Shown here: positions 1-8,147 of the stretch, one piece after another
How positions within the stretch are numbered: the stretch's first letter is position 1
Layout of the letters: the number at the start of each line of letters is the position of its first letter
Notes under the pieces: generated by a model
The model's input: only the letters and a program-made list of their open reading frames with translations
What the model was told of the DNA's origin: nothing
Database searches by the model: none
Made by a program: the position numbers and the translations under genes
Assembly: GCA_963822145.1 (NCBI GenBank)
Contig: CAWGGG010000002.1
Coordinates: 930,001 to 994,000, forward strand
DNA: 64,000 nt
Direction: 5' to 3'
DNA from: UBA5072 sp963822145
GTDB lineage: Bacteria; Bacteroidota; Bacteroidia; Bacteroidales; UBA10428

Positions 1-229
1 GACTGTAATCATGTGCTTCAGGAGCCAGGATCTTTCCCTTCAGGATACCCGAGTCGGTATAGGATATTTCAATGTTGAATCCGGAAACATCAGGCAGGTC
101 CACCTCATTGGTCAGCGCATTAATGGTTTCAATGTCGTTCTTGCAGGATATCAGACTGTATCCGAAGGCCACCAGAAACAGGAGTCTTGATGTAAAAATC
201 CGCTTGCTGATGCTATAAAGTGTTATCAT
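1..229 (-). CDS. lptC: LPS export protein LptC (partial, N-terminal part)
   Basis: The reading frame starts at an ATG at 229 and runs off the left edge, so about 76 N-terminal residues are visible. The product starts with a hydrophobic signal and a lipobox ending L-I-S-C, followed by the run KNDIETINALTNEVDLP and a YTDSG-ILKGK-LAPE stretch. This is how Bacteroidota LptC proteins (DUF1239/LptC family) begin. LptC is the periplasmic part of the Lpt bridge that carries lipopolysaccharide from the inner-membrane LptBFG transporter to LptA. The start codon overlaps the coaX stop in an ATGA, so the two are probably translationally coupled. The family call rests on the N-terminus only. Confidence 0.8.
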   Translation of the reverse strand, partial: MITLYSISKRIFTSRLLFLVAFGYSLISCKNDIETINALTNEVDLPDVSGFNIEISYTDSGILKGKILAPEAHDYS

Positions 230-963
230 GACTTTCCGCGTGATAAATTATATTCCAGTATACAGTTCAGACCCTTCAGGACAAGCTCTGGAATATAAAG
301 GACAGGGCCTTTCAAACGGGTCAGAAAAAAGCTGGCATCCCCACCGGTTATGATAAATTTGCAGTCTGGAAAACGGGTCATGAAATCCTTCACATAACCA
401 TTCAGTTCATACAGGATTCCTTGCTGGACACCCGAAGCAATAGCACTCCTGGTATCAGTGCCATATGGCGGGAAGCAAGGATCGCCCTCCACCAGGGGTA
501 ATTTAGCTGTAAAAGTACGCAATGCCCTGAAGCGGGTATTCATACCTGGTGAAATATTTCCTCCAGGATATTCTCCGTCAGCAGAAATAAAATCAATGGT
601 GATAGCGGTGCCCAGATCCATGACCACTAACGGAATGTTCGGGTATAGATGCCAGGCTCCTGCGCAGGCAGCAATCCTGTCTCGCCCTAGCGTTTCAGGA
701 GTCTTGTATGCGAGCTTAATGGGAAGGGGAGTGCGATGGTCCAGAACAATCATCTTGATCAGGTCCTTATCCCAATTCCGTGCAATGTCACCTGATGAGG
801 TCCCGACCGAAGAAAGAATGGCAGCTTCAGCAGGTCTTTTCCTGGCTATTCCAATCAAATACTGCGGTGCAGGCTGCTCCAGCCGAAGACTCTCCACGAT
901 TTCTCCCTGATCGAACCAGGCGAGCTTGGTAAGGGTATTTCCAATATCTATCACCAGATTCAT
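226..963 (-). CDS. coaX: Type III pantothenate kinase
   Basis: CoaX phosphorylates pantothenate in the first step of coenzyme A synthesis. Starting at the ATG at 963 gives 245 residues. The frame is open to an ATG at 1020, but the family begins right at the first phosphate-binding motif, here VIDIGNT at residues 4-10. Other hallmarks are GRDR at 93-96, DLGTA at 116-120 (ATP site) and GGNISPG at 134-140. Type III enzymes belong to the ASKHA fold, usually need K+ or NH4+, and are not feedback-inhibited by CoA; that is family knowledge. It sits between the flippase gene upstream and lptC downstream, sharing ATGA with lptC. Confidence 0.93.
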   Translation of the reverse strand: MNLVIDIGNTLTKLAWFDQGEIVESLRLEQPAPQYLIGIARKRPAEAAILSSVGTSSGDIARNWDKDLIKMIVLDHRTPLPIKLAYKTPETLGRDRIAACAGAWHLYPNIPLVVMDLGTAITIDFISADGEYPGGNISPGMNTRFRALRTFTAKLPLVEGDPCFPPYGTDTRSAIASGVQQGILYELNGYVKDFMTRFPDCKFIITGGDASFFLTRLKGPVLYIPELVLKGLNCILEYNLSRGKS

Positions 964-1055
964 GGTATCCTGATAAAAACGGATCAAAGGTACCGAATAA
1001 TTGATGCTTTTCAAAATCATGGAATATACCCCGGCAATAACTGTTGCAGGAAAGA

Positions 1056-2501
1056 CTAGTGATCGGTGGTGAGGATATTTACAAGTGATTTTACCTGCAG
1101 TAACCCAAGAGCTAAGGAAAATGCGGCAGCGAGCAGGAGATAAAGTCCGAAGGAATATACCCAGTGGAGCGGTGTTTTGCTCAGGAGCAGGCTGCTGGCC
1201 ACTATAAGGGCAACAAAGGCTGTTAACCTCAGAATAAGCTGGTAATCGGTCTTAAAACGAAAGGTTCGTTTAACCAGGAGGATCTGATAAACTGAAGTGA
1301 AACATTGCGTTGTCATATTGGCAATGGCAGCGCCAATAGCACCGTATTTCCTGATCAGTATTACATTCAGCGTCAGGTTGATCGATACAGCGGCGATGGC
1401 CATGGTATTAAGCTGCAACAGACTTCCGTTGGCCGTTAACAGGGTCCCGAATATATAGGTGATGCACATACCCAGGAAACTGAAAATCAGGATCCCAAAA
1501 ACTCTGGCTGAATGCTGGACATGCTCGTGGTAAAGGATCTCCATGATCTCATTCCGGTAAACCATACACCCGAAAGAAATGACTGCAGCGGGTACAATCA
1601 GAAGCGTAAAAGAAAGTCGGGTTAATTGTTCAACCGATTCACCCTGCTGGATCATTTTCGAGAATACCGGCAACAGGATCAGGGTGAATAAATAGCCATA
1701 GTTGGATAATATCTCGATAATCCGAAAGCTTTGTGCGTAAATGCCGGCTTGTTCCTTTCCGTTTACAAGCAATTTGCCCAGCAACACTGAATCGATCCTC
1801 AGATAAGTTGCCATAAGCAGGATCAGCAAGGCAAATGGCAGGCTGCGGCGCAACACCGATCTGTAATAACTGAGGTCGAATATAAACTGAATGGGTTCCG
1901 TTTTTGCAAAGACCAGGCCGAAAGCCAGTGCTGCTCCTATGATATAGGCAGCCGTTTGTGCATAAACCAGCCATTCGATTTTGAATGCACTGCGCGTGAG
2001 GGGATCCAGCAAAAGAAATCCGCATATAACGATCACTACAAACCGGTCTGTTACCGAAATGATGCTGTCGGCACGGAACATATGCATGCCGCCGAGGTTA
2101 GCCCTCAGGTAAAGTATAAAGCTTGCCAGGAACTGGTTGAATAACATCACGGTTAAAAGCCTGAATTCATAAGCCTGCCAGTCCATAAAGAAATAACCCG
2201 CTGCGGAACAGACGACAAAATAAATACCGCCCAGGATCAACTTTAAAGGGAGAATTTTGGAGAAGTACTTGTTCAGCATGTGGCTGTGCCGGGCGATTTC
2301 CCTCCGGCTGAAATTGTCAATACCGAGGTCCAGCAATATCTGGAAAATCAGGGAGAAATTCAGCAGGATAAAATAGCTGCCATAATTGCTTGCGCCAACT
2401 GTATTTTGCACACCGACATCAATGCCAAAGGCATAAATGGGTTTAATCAGTAAATTCAGAAAAAGAAGGAGAGCAAGATTGGTGACAAATTTCCTTTTCA
2501 A
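1056..2501 (-). CDS. Wzx-like polysaccharide flippase (MOP superfamily)
   Basis: This 481-residue, very hydrophobic protein has about 12-14 predicted membrane segments spread over its whole length, with short charged loops. It opens with the NLALLLFLNLLIKPIYAFG pattern typical of oligosaccharide flippases of the MOP/MATE-like superfamily. Such proteins flip lipid-linked saccharide units (O-antigen, capsule or exopolysaccharide) across the inner membrane. No glycosyltransferase cluster lies beside it, so the substrate cannot be guessed. It is the first gene of a probable minus-strand unit with coaX and lptC, and is divergent from rnhB. A TACCTTTG promoter-like element lies 25 bases upstream of the ATG. 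Confidence 0.8.
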   Translation of the reverse strand: MKRKFVTNLALLLFLNLLIKPIYAFGIDVGVQNTVGASNYGSYFILLNFSLIFQILLDLGIDNFSRREIARHSHMLNKYFSKILPLKLILGGIYFVVCSAAGYFFMDWQAYEFRLLTVMLFNQFLASFILYLRANLGGMHMFRADSIISVTDRFVVIVICGFLLLDPLTRSAFKIEWLVYAQTAAYIIGAALAFGLVFAKTEPIQFIFDLSYYRSVLRRSLPFALLILLMATYLRIDSVLLGKLLVNGKEQAGIYAQSFRIIEILSNYGYLFTLILLPVFSKMIQQGESVEQLTRLSFTLLIVPAAVISFGCMVYRNEIMEILYHEHVQHSARVFGILIFSFLGMCITYIFGTLLTANGSLLQLNTMAIAAVSINLTLNVILIRKYGAIGAAIANMTTQCFTSVYQILLVKRTFRFKTDYQLILRLTAFVALIVASSLLLSKTPLHWVYSFGLYLLLAAAFSLALGLLQVKSLVNILTTDH

Positions 2502-2525
2502 TGCAAGTGAAAATTGTTTTCTTTA

Positions 2526-2533
2526 CAAAGGTA
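2526..2533 (-). promoter_or_regulatory. Putative -7 promoter element (TACCTTTG) for the flippase gene
   Basis: The minus strand reads TACCTTTG, a full match to the Bacteroidota -7 consensus TAnnTTTG, about 25 bases before the flippase ATG at 2501. No TTTG is present 19 bases further upstream, so the -33 half is missing or degenerate. Confidence 0.4.
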
Positions 2534-2578
2534 GGAAGATTTACATTCTCTTCCATAACCTGTTAAACCATTATTGGA

Positions 2579-3178
2579 TTGCTCAAGAGTTTTTATCACC
2601 AGGATATCTGCGAAGCAGGATGTGACGAGGCCGGGCGGGGATGTCTGGCAGGGCCTGTATTTGCTGCTGCAGTAATTCTGCCGTCCGACTTCAACCATCC
2701 CTTGCTGGACGATTCGAAAAAACTCAGCCCTGCAATCCGCACCAGGCTAAGAAAGGTAATTGAAAGCGATTCACTGGCCTGGGCTGTAGCCTGGCTGGAC
2801 AATGAACGTATCGATGAACTGAACATACTCAGGGCATCCATTCTGGCCATGCATCAGGCGCTGGATAAACTGGCACTGCGCCCTGAGTACATCCTGGTGG
2901 ACGGAAACCACTTTTATCCCTACCAGGATATTCCACATCATTGCATTATTAAGGGTGATGGGCTGTATGCTTCCATTGCGGCAGCATCTGTTTTGGCAAA
3001 AACCTGGCGGGATGAATACATGGTGTCGCTGCATGATGCCTGCAAGCAATATGGCTGGGATAGAAACAAAGGATATCCGACACGCGAACACCGCATGGCT
3101 ATTGCGAAATTTGGTATTTCATCCTACCATCGCAAAAGTTTTTCACTTTTTGGGAATCAGCTTGCATTTAATTTTTGA
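2579..3178 (+). CDS. rnhB: Ribonuclease HII
   Basis: RNase HII cuts the RNA strand of RNA-DNA hybrids and removes single ribonucleotides embedded in DNA. The 199-residue product carries the signature DEAGRG at residues 16-21, which supplies the first two metal-binding acids. The further conserved runs are ILVDGNH, KGDGLYASIAAASVLAK and the late acid in WRDEYM, then GYPTREH. No ATG precedes the signature in frame; the best start is a TTG at 2579, giving a normal N-terminal length. It is divergent from the flippase gene and is followed 42 bases later by the S46 peptidase start. Confidence 0.93.
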   Translation: MLKSFYHQDICEAGCDEAGRGCLAGPVFAAAVILPSDFNHPLLDDSKKLSPAIRTRLRKVIESDSLAWAVAWLDNERIDELNILRASILAMHQALDKLALRPEYILVDGNHFYPYQDIPHHCIIKGDGLYASIAAASVLAKTWRDEYMVSLHDACKQYGWDRNKGYPTREHRMAIAKFGISSYHRKSFSLFGNQLAFNF

Positions 3179-3220
3179 TTTTTGCACTAATTATTGAACC
3201 ATTTTAAACGCCATCATTTT

Positions 3221-5374
3221 ATGAAAAGAACACTGTTACTTTTTTTTGGCATGTTACTGACCTTTCAGGTTAGCCTGAGAGCTGATGAAGGGATGTGGCT
3301 GTTGCCACTCCTGCAGAAACTGAATATTGACAGCATGCATGCACGGGGACTTAAACTTTCCGCTGAGGACATATACAGTATTAATCACAGCAGCCTGAAA
3401 GACGCTATTGTAATTTTCGGCGGCGGGTGCACGGGAGAGATTGTATCAGAAGAAGGATTGCTATTAACCAACCACCATTGTGGTTATGATGCCATACAAA
3501 ACCACAGTACCGTTGAACACAATTATCTGGAAGATGGGTTCTGGGCCATGGAACGCAAGGAGGAATTGCCCAATCCCAAACTGTCGGTTACCTTTCTCGT
3601 CCGGGTTGAGGATGTCAGCACCACCATATTGCAGGCACTATCTGATACCATGTCGGAAAGCACCAGAAACAGCGTGATCACTCTGGTTTCTGATTCCATC
3701 GCTGCTTCGGTTACTACCGGCACCCATTATGAAGCCTCAGTAGAATCCTTATTCGGGGGTAATAATTATTATCTATTTGTTTACGAGGTATTTAGCGATG
3801 TCAGACTGGTCGGGGCCCCGCCATCCTCCATAGGCAAATTCGGGCATGATACCGACAACTGGATGTGGCCGCGTCATACGGGTGATTTCAGTGTTTTTCG
3901 TGTTTACAGCGGACCTGATGGCAAACCGGCTGACTACAACGACAAGAACATACCCCTGAAACCCAAGCACGCTCTTCAGGTTTCGATGAAAGGTGTCAAG
4001 AAGGATGACTATGCTATGGTAATGGGTTACCCCGGCTCTACTCAGCGTTTCATGACATCTTCTGAAGTGAATGAGCTGCTCCAGATCACCAATCCCAACC
4101 GCATAAAAATAAGGGGATTGCGTCAGGATATTCTATTGAAGGATATGATGGCGGACGAAAAAGTGAACATTCAATATGCCTCCAAATACTCGAGTTCTTC
4201 CAATTACTGGAAGTATTCCATAGGGCAGAACCAGGGCCTCAAAAGGCTTCAGATTCTGGAAAAGAAACAGCAGCAGGAAAGGGCATTTACCAGCTGGGTA
4301 AATGCGGATGAATCGCGCAAGCAGAAATATGGCAGCGCCCTTGAACTCATCCAGAAAGCAGTCGAACAGCGGGCACCTTACAGTCATGTGCGGCAATATA
4401 CGTATGAATGCTTTTTCAGTGCGTCGGAGCTTATTGCTATTGCCTATAGGGCGAACAACCTGTATAATACCCTGCTTAAAGAGCCTGAAAATCAGAAACT
4501 GATTGATTCGCTGGCCCTGATGTATAAAACCAGGTGGGAGGATTTTTATAAAGAGTACAGTCCGGCCACAGATATGAAAGTTATTCCCGCCATACTGCAG
4601 CTATACAGGAACAACGTGTCCCAGGAATTCCTGCCCGGGGTTTTTGCCCAGATCGAGAGCAAGTATAAGAATGATTTCAACAGGTATACCCAGGATCTGT
4701 TTGCCAGGTCGCTTTTTGCCGATAAAGATCGGTTCGGGGATTTCATTAAACATCCCACTGTCAAAGCATTGGAAAAAGATCCCGCTTTCCAGGCAGCCCA
4801 GTCGGCCCTTAAGGTATACCGGATGGTCTATTCCCGGGAAGCTGCTTTTGATGAGGATTTTGAAAAGGGTCACAGGCTCTATGTTGCCGGATTGCAGGAA
4901 ATGAACCCTGGAAAGGTTTATTACCCCGATGCCAATTTTACCATGAGACTTAGCTATGGAACGGTTGAAGATTACTATCCGCGCGATGCAGTTCATTATG
5001 AATATTTTACCACCCTCGAGGGAATCATGGAAAAGGAAGATCCTGATAACTGGGAATTTGTTGTGCCCCAGAAACTCAAAGACCTTTACAGTCAGAAAGA
5101 CTATGGTCCCTATGGCGTGAACGGGAAAATGCCCGTGTGTTTCCTCACGACCAATGATATAACCGGAGGCAATTCCGGCAGTCCGGTTATCGATGGGGAA
5201 GGAAATCTGATTGGTCTTGCCTTCGATGGCAACTGGGAGGCCATGAGCAGCAATATCGTTTTTGAACCTGCCCTGCAGCGTTGTATTTGTGTGGATATCC
5301 GGTATGTGCTTTTCGTCATGGATAAATATGCAGGGGCATCACACCTGGTTAAGGAAATGAAAATTGTGTGGTAA
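3221..5374 (+). CDS. dpp7: S46 family dipeptidyl-peptidase, DPP7-type
   Basis: This periplasmic serine exopeptidase removes dipeptides from peptide N-termini and helps asaccharolytic Bacteroidota feed on protein. From the ATG at 3221 it has 717 residues, the normal family length, with a signal peptide ending near S-L-R-A-D. The frame is open upstream to a TTG at 3194, but the signal peptide favours 3221. The triad is visible: TNHHCGY (His85/86), GHDTDNWMWPRHTGDF (Asp210 or 212) and GGNSGSPV (Ser652). Eighteen residues after Ser652, in FDGNWE, is a Gly. In Porphyromonas enzymes Gly here marks DPP7 (hydrophobic P1), while Arg marks the acid-specific DPP11. The DPP7 call is an inference from that one position. 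Confidence 0.9.
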   Translation: MKRTLLLFFGMLLTFQVSLRADEGMWLLPLLQKLNIDSMHARGLKLSAEDIYSINHSSLKDAIVIFGGGCTGEIVSEEGLLLTNHHCGYDAIQNHSTVEHNYLEDGFWAMERKEELPNPKLSVTFLVRVEDVSTTILQALSDTMSESTRNSVITLVSDSIAASVTTGTHYEASVESLFGGNNYYLFVYEVFSDVRLVGAPPSSIGKFGHDTDNWMWPRHTGDFSVFRVYSGPDGKPADYNDKNIPLKPKHALQVSMKGVKKDDYAMVMGYPGSTQRFMTSSEVNELLQITNPNRIKIRGLRQDILLKDMMADEKVNIQYASKYSSSSNYWKYSIGQNQGLKRLQILEKKQQQERAFTSWVNADESRKQKYGSALELIQKAVEQRAPYSHVRQYTYECFFSASELIAIAYRANNLYNTLLKEPENQKLIDSLALMYKTRWEDFYKEYSPATDMKVIPAILQLYRNNVSQEFLPGVFAQIESKYKNDFNRYTQDLFARSLFADKDRFGDFIKHPTVKALEKDPAFQAAQSALKVYRMVYSREAAFDEDFEKGHRLYVAGLQEMNPGKVYYPDANFTMRLSYGTVEDYYPRDAVHYEYFTTLEGIMEKEDPDNWEFVVPQKLKDLYSQKDYGPYGVNGKMPVCFLTTNDITGGNSGSPVIDGEGNLIGLAFDGNWEAMSSNIVFEPALQRCICVDIRYVLFVMDKYAGASHLVKEMKIVW

Positions 5375-5414
5375 TGTGACTGAATGGTTTTGGTTTGATT
5401 AATTCAAGGGATTT

Positions 5415-5999
5415 ATGAGCGTCAGAATAATTGATATTGTCTCCGTTTTCATGGTTTTATTTGCTGTAATAGACATTACCGGCGCTATACCCTATATTCT
5501 TGAACTGAAGCGGAAATCGGGAGATATTGATGCCGGAAAGGCTACCCTGGTGGCCTATGGAATACTGCTGCTCTTCCTTTTCATTGGGGAGCCCTTTCTC
5601 AATCTTTTCGGTGTTGATATCTCCTCATTTGCCATAGCCGGATCTTTCGTGCTGCTTTTCCTGGGATTGGAAATGGTGCTTGGCATCGAATTCTTCAAGT
5701 ACGAAACACTGAAGCACAGTTCAATATTCCCGCTGGCCTTCCCTTTGATTGCTGGAGCAGGCAGCATGACGACCATCATTTCCCTGAAGGCAGCCTATAG
5801 TCTCTGGACCATCTTCTTCGCACTAAGCCTGAATATGCTGTTGGTTTACCTGGTATTAAAGGCCACCAAATTGGTAGAAAGAATTCTGGGCCCAACGGGC
5901 ATTCTGATCCTCACCAAGGTTTTTGGGATAATCCTGCTGGCCATTGCTATCCGGTTGTTTCTATCCAACACCGGTATCCAACTTCCCGATGTCCCATAA
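5415..5999 (+). CDS. MarC family integral membrane protein
   Basis: The 194-residue protein is built of six hydrophobic segments and matches the MarC/UPF0056 family: an N-terminal F-A-V-I-D-I-T-G-A-I-P run, a central SSFAIAGSFVLLFLGLEMVLG helix and FPLIAGAGSMTTII. Members are inner-membrane proteins of unknown function. The early link to multiple antibiotic resistance in E. coli was later disputed. The last eleven bases overlap the rnhA start, so the two genes are likely co-translated. Confidence 0.88.
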   Translation: MSVRIIDIVSVFMVLFAVIDITGAIPYILELKRKSGDIDAGKATLVAYGILLLFLFIGEPFLNLFGVDISSFAIAGSFVLLFLGLEMVLGIEFFKYETLKHSSIFPLAFPLIAGAGSMTTIISLKAAYSLWTIFFALSLNMLLVYLVLKATKLVERILGPTGILILTKVFGIILLAIAIRLFLSNTGIQLPDVP

Positions 6000-6447
6000 G
6001 GTTACCCTATATACTGACGGCGCGGCAAGCGGGAATCCCGGTCCCGGTGGTTTTGGCGTAGTGCTGATCTCAGGAGTGCACCGCAAGGAAATTTCAGGAG
6101 GCTTCCAGAGGACCACCAACAATCGCATGGAACTGCTTGCCGTTATTACAGGCCTTGAAGCCCTCAAGGCGGATCATTGTCAGGTCACCGTGTATACCGA
6201 TTCCCGCTATGTGTCCGATGCGGTGGAAAAAGGCTGGTTATTTACCTGGGAGAAGAAGGATTTCAAAGCCAAAAAAAACCCGGATTTGTGGAAAAGATTC
6301 CTGCAGGTTTACAGAAAGCACCATGTCAGGATGGTATGGATTAAGGGTCATGCCTCAATCCCAGAGAATGAACGCTGCGATATACTTGCTGTGGAAGCTT
6401 CCCAAGGCAGGGACCTCCCTGTTGACGCGGGATATGCCGGCGATTAA
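5989..6447 (+). CDS. rnhA: Ribonuclease HI
   Basis: RNase HI degrades the RNA strand of RNA-DNA hybrids such as R-loops and Okazaki primers. Starting at the ATG at 5989, inside the end of the marC-like gene, gives 152 residues. The active-site acids are all present: Asp10 in YTDGAASGNPGPGG, Glu48 in NNRMELLAV, Asp71 in VYTDSRYV, and Asp131 after the catalytic-loop His121 in IKGHA. The W-rich basic handle region (KGWLFTWEKKDFKAKKNPDLW) is also there. The open frame reaches 5944, but the longer N-terminus is only marC read in another frame. Confidence 0.94.
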   Translation: MSHKVTLYTDGAASGNPGPGGFGVVLISGVHRKEISGGFQRTTNNRMELLAVITGLEALKADHCQVTVYTDSRYVSDAVEKGWLFTWEKKDFKAKKNPDLWKRFLQVYRKHHVRMVWIKGHASIPENERCDILAVEASQGRDLPVDAGYAGD

Positions 6448-6556
6448 ATTCCTTTGTCCAGCTGTAACCCTCCGGGGTCAGAATTCGTTACATAAATAAC
6501 CCTGAATCAATCGGACACGTCTGGATACAGGCATACTTTGCTAAAACCACTGCTTT

Positions 6557-7081
6557 TTGGAAAATCGTATCATATTGGATCATAAAGGAGTTATTCGTTA
6601 TGAGACCATTGGAGAACTGATCCACGCCTTCAAGCAAAAGATCCATGCCAAGGGCATCCATACAGGCACATATAAGAAAGTTCTCCTTATCATGATCGAA
6701 TCACTCGAGAATATTATGAAGCACAGCGAATGTTGTCCCGCCGAGCACGCAGAACTTTCCAGTAATTACATGCCGGTTTTCTCCATTCAGAAGAATACCA
6801 GTAAGTTTATTATTGCTTCCTCAAATGCCATCAGGAAGCTGAATACTCTTGCATTCAGGAATAAACTTGACTATTTAAACGCACTGGATCAGCAGGGTCT
6901 GAAAGATTACTATAAAGAGACCATTACCAACGGACAGTTTACCAATCGCGGTGGTGCGGGACTTGGGCTGATTGAAATGGCGAAAATATCCGGCAACAAG
7001 ATCTTTTACGAGTTTTTACCCCTGGATGAGCATTGCGATAGATTCACCATGATCATCACCATTAACGAATCAATCAATTAA
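6557..7081 (+). CDS. siaB: SiaB-family protein kinase
   Basis: The 174-residue product matches the SiaB/DUF6272 family, small GHKL-fold kinases that phosphorylate the partner SiaC. The N-box is IESLENIMKHS (Glu48-Asn52) and the G-box is NRGGAGLGLIEMAK (residues 130-143). The frame has no upstream ATG, so the start is the TTG at 6557. The partner gene siaC begins 18 bases after the stop. In Pseudomonas, SiaB works with the PP2C phosphatase SiaA, and free SiaC activates the diguanylate cyclase SiaD. Neither siaA nor siaD is next door here. The family assignment is firm; the output is unknown. Confidence 0.85.
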   Translation: MENRIILDHKGVIRYETIGELIHAFKQKIHAKGIHTGTYKKVLLIMIESLENIMKHSECCPAEHAELSSNYMPVFSIQKNTSKFIIASSNAIRKLNTLAFRNKLDYLNALDQQGLKDYYKETITNGQFTNRGGAGLGLIEMAKISGNKIFYEFLPLDEHCDRFTMIITINESIN

Positions 7082-7099
7082 CCTCTATTCTGCCGCGCC

Positions 7100-7498
7100 A
7101 TGTTACCATTTTATTCCGGATCTTCAGATTTTTCGCCCAGGGCGGAATTCAGCAACCTGACAGGTTTGTTTGAACTCTCGGGCGTTTCCCGCCCAGAAAA
7201 TGTTTCAGCGTTTTACACGCAGCTAATCGATTGGCTGAAGGCTTTTGAGAAAGAAAGTATCGAAAAGGGAACATGGCCAGAGAAAGGCATCACAGTCAAT
7301 TTCAAGCTGACCTACTGCAATTCAGCTTCCTCCAAATACATATTCCAAATCCTTGAAATATTGCTGGGATGGAGAAAATACGGAATCAATCCGGTAATAA
7401 ACTGGTATTATGATGAGAGTGACGACATGATGCGGGATGACGGTCAGGATCTTGCAGATGCGCTGGAATATGAGTTTATTTATATTCCGTTGGGTTAA
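7100..7498 (+). CDS. siaC: SiaC-family regulatory phosphoprotein
   Basis: This 132-residue protein matches DUF1987/SiaC, the phosphorylatable switch partner of SiaB. The family pattern is visible: F-S-P-R-AEF near the N-terminus, GVSRPENVSAFY (residues 28-39), a Trp at 45, and a YCNSASSK run (72-79) before an amphipathic helix. In Pseudomonas SiaC the phosphorylated residue is a Thr in the corresponding N-T-S-S run; here Ser75 most likely takes its place (inference). It follows siaB by 18 bases and ends in a GGGTTAACCC palindrome that contains the stop. The next gene is convergent, 7 bases away. Confidence 0.85.
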   Translation: MLPFYSGSSDFSPRAEFSNLTGLFELSGVSRPENVSAFYTQLIDWLKAFEKESIEKGTWPEKGITVNFKLTYCNSASSKYIFQILEILLGWRKYGINPVINWYYDESDDMMRDDGQDLADALEYEFIYIPLG

Positions 7499-7505
7499 CC
7501 CCTAA

Positions 7506-7913
7506 TCAGCGAGCAGCTATCTGGTCATCACGGATGACGATGTTCCATTCACCCAGTATATTCAAAGCGTGTTTGATTTCCCGGCGGCAGTCAGCTTCTG
7601 ATAAATAATACTTCTTGCTGAAAGTATCCACGATGAATTCAATACGTTGTTTACGGTAGGCTGCCATCAGCAGGTCGGCATAAAAGTCGTTAAACTGATG
7701 CTTAACATCAGCTCCTCCCTGGTCTTTTGCATATACAATAACGTCACCGTTTGACATACGTTTGATTTTACAGTCAGGATTTATCTTGATAATTCCATCG
7801 TAAAAGGACTTCGGAGAATCTCCTGCCGCTGCAGTAAGGCTGATCAGGATCATGAAAATAAGGACTCCTGCAAGCTTAAAAATTCCTGACGGGAAAATGG
7901 ATTTCGATTTCAT
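7506..7913 (-). CDS. Small exported protein, possibly PqqD-like
   Basis: From the ATG at 7913 the product is 135 residues, with an N-terminal hydrophobic segment (KLAGVLIFMILISLTAAAGD) that looks like a signal peptide or membrane anchor. The rest has a pattern similar to PqqD-like domains: NPDCKIKRMSNGDVIVYA, then FNDFYADLLMAAYRKQ, a D-T-F-S-K-K-Y-Y-L-S-E turn and a final helix ending in EWNIVIR. PqqD proteins are normally cytoplasmic peptide chaperones for radical SAM enzymes. An exported copy with no maturase beside it would be unusual, so this assignment is tentative. Upstream, 234 bases of AT-rich spacer separate it from the divergent GT4 gene. Confidence 0.5.
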   Translation of the reverse strand: MKSKSIFPSGIFKLAGVLIFMILISLTAAAGDSPKSFYDGIIKINPDCKIKRMSNGDVIVYAKDQGGADVKHQFNDFYADLLMAAYRKQRIEFIVDTFSKKYYLSEADCRREIKHALNILGEWNIVIRDDQIAAR

Positions 7914-8147
7914 GGGAAATGTTTTAGGTAGAACAGTGCAACACAAAAAAAGTTAATGGGTTATCGGTTAAATCAATTAAAAAAAATTCTTTCAAATCGG
8001 CAAAAGTTATTAAAGGTATGAAAGGCGGGATTAAAAATCAATTTTTATTGATGAACATGCAAAAACTTTACACTAAAAATTTTATTCCAGGAAATTGTTG
8101 CAAATAAAGGAAAAATGAGATAGATTAATCTTTTATTTTCTGGTTGC

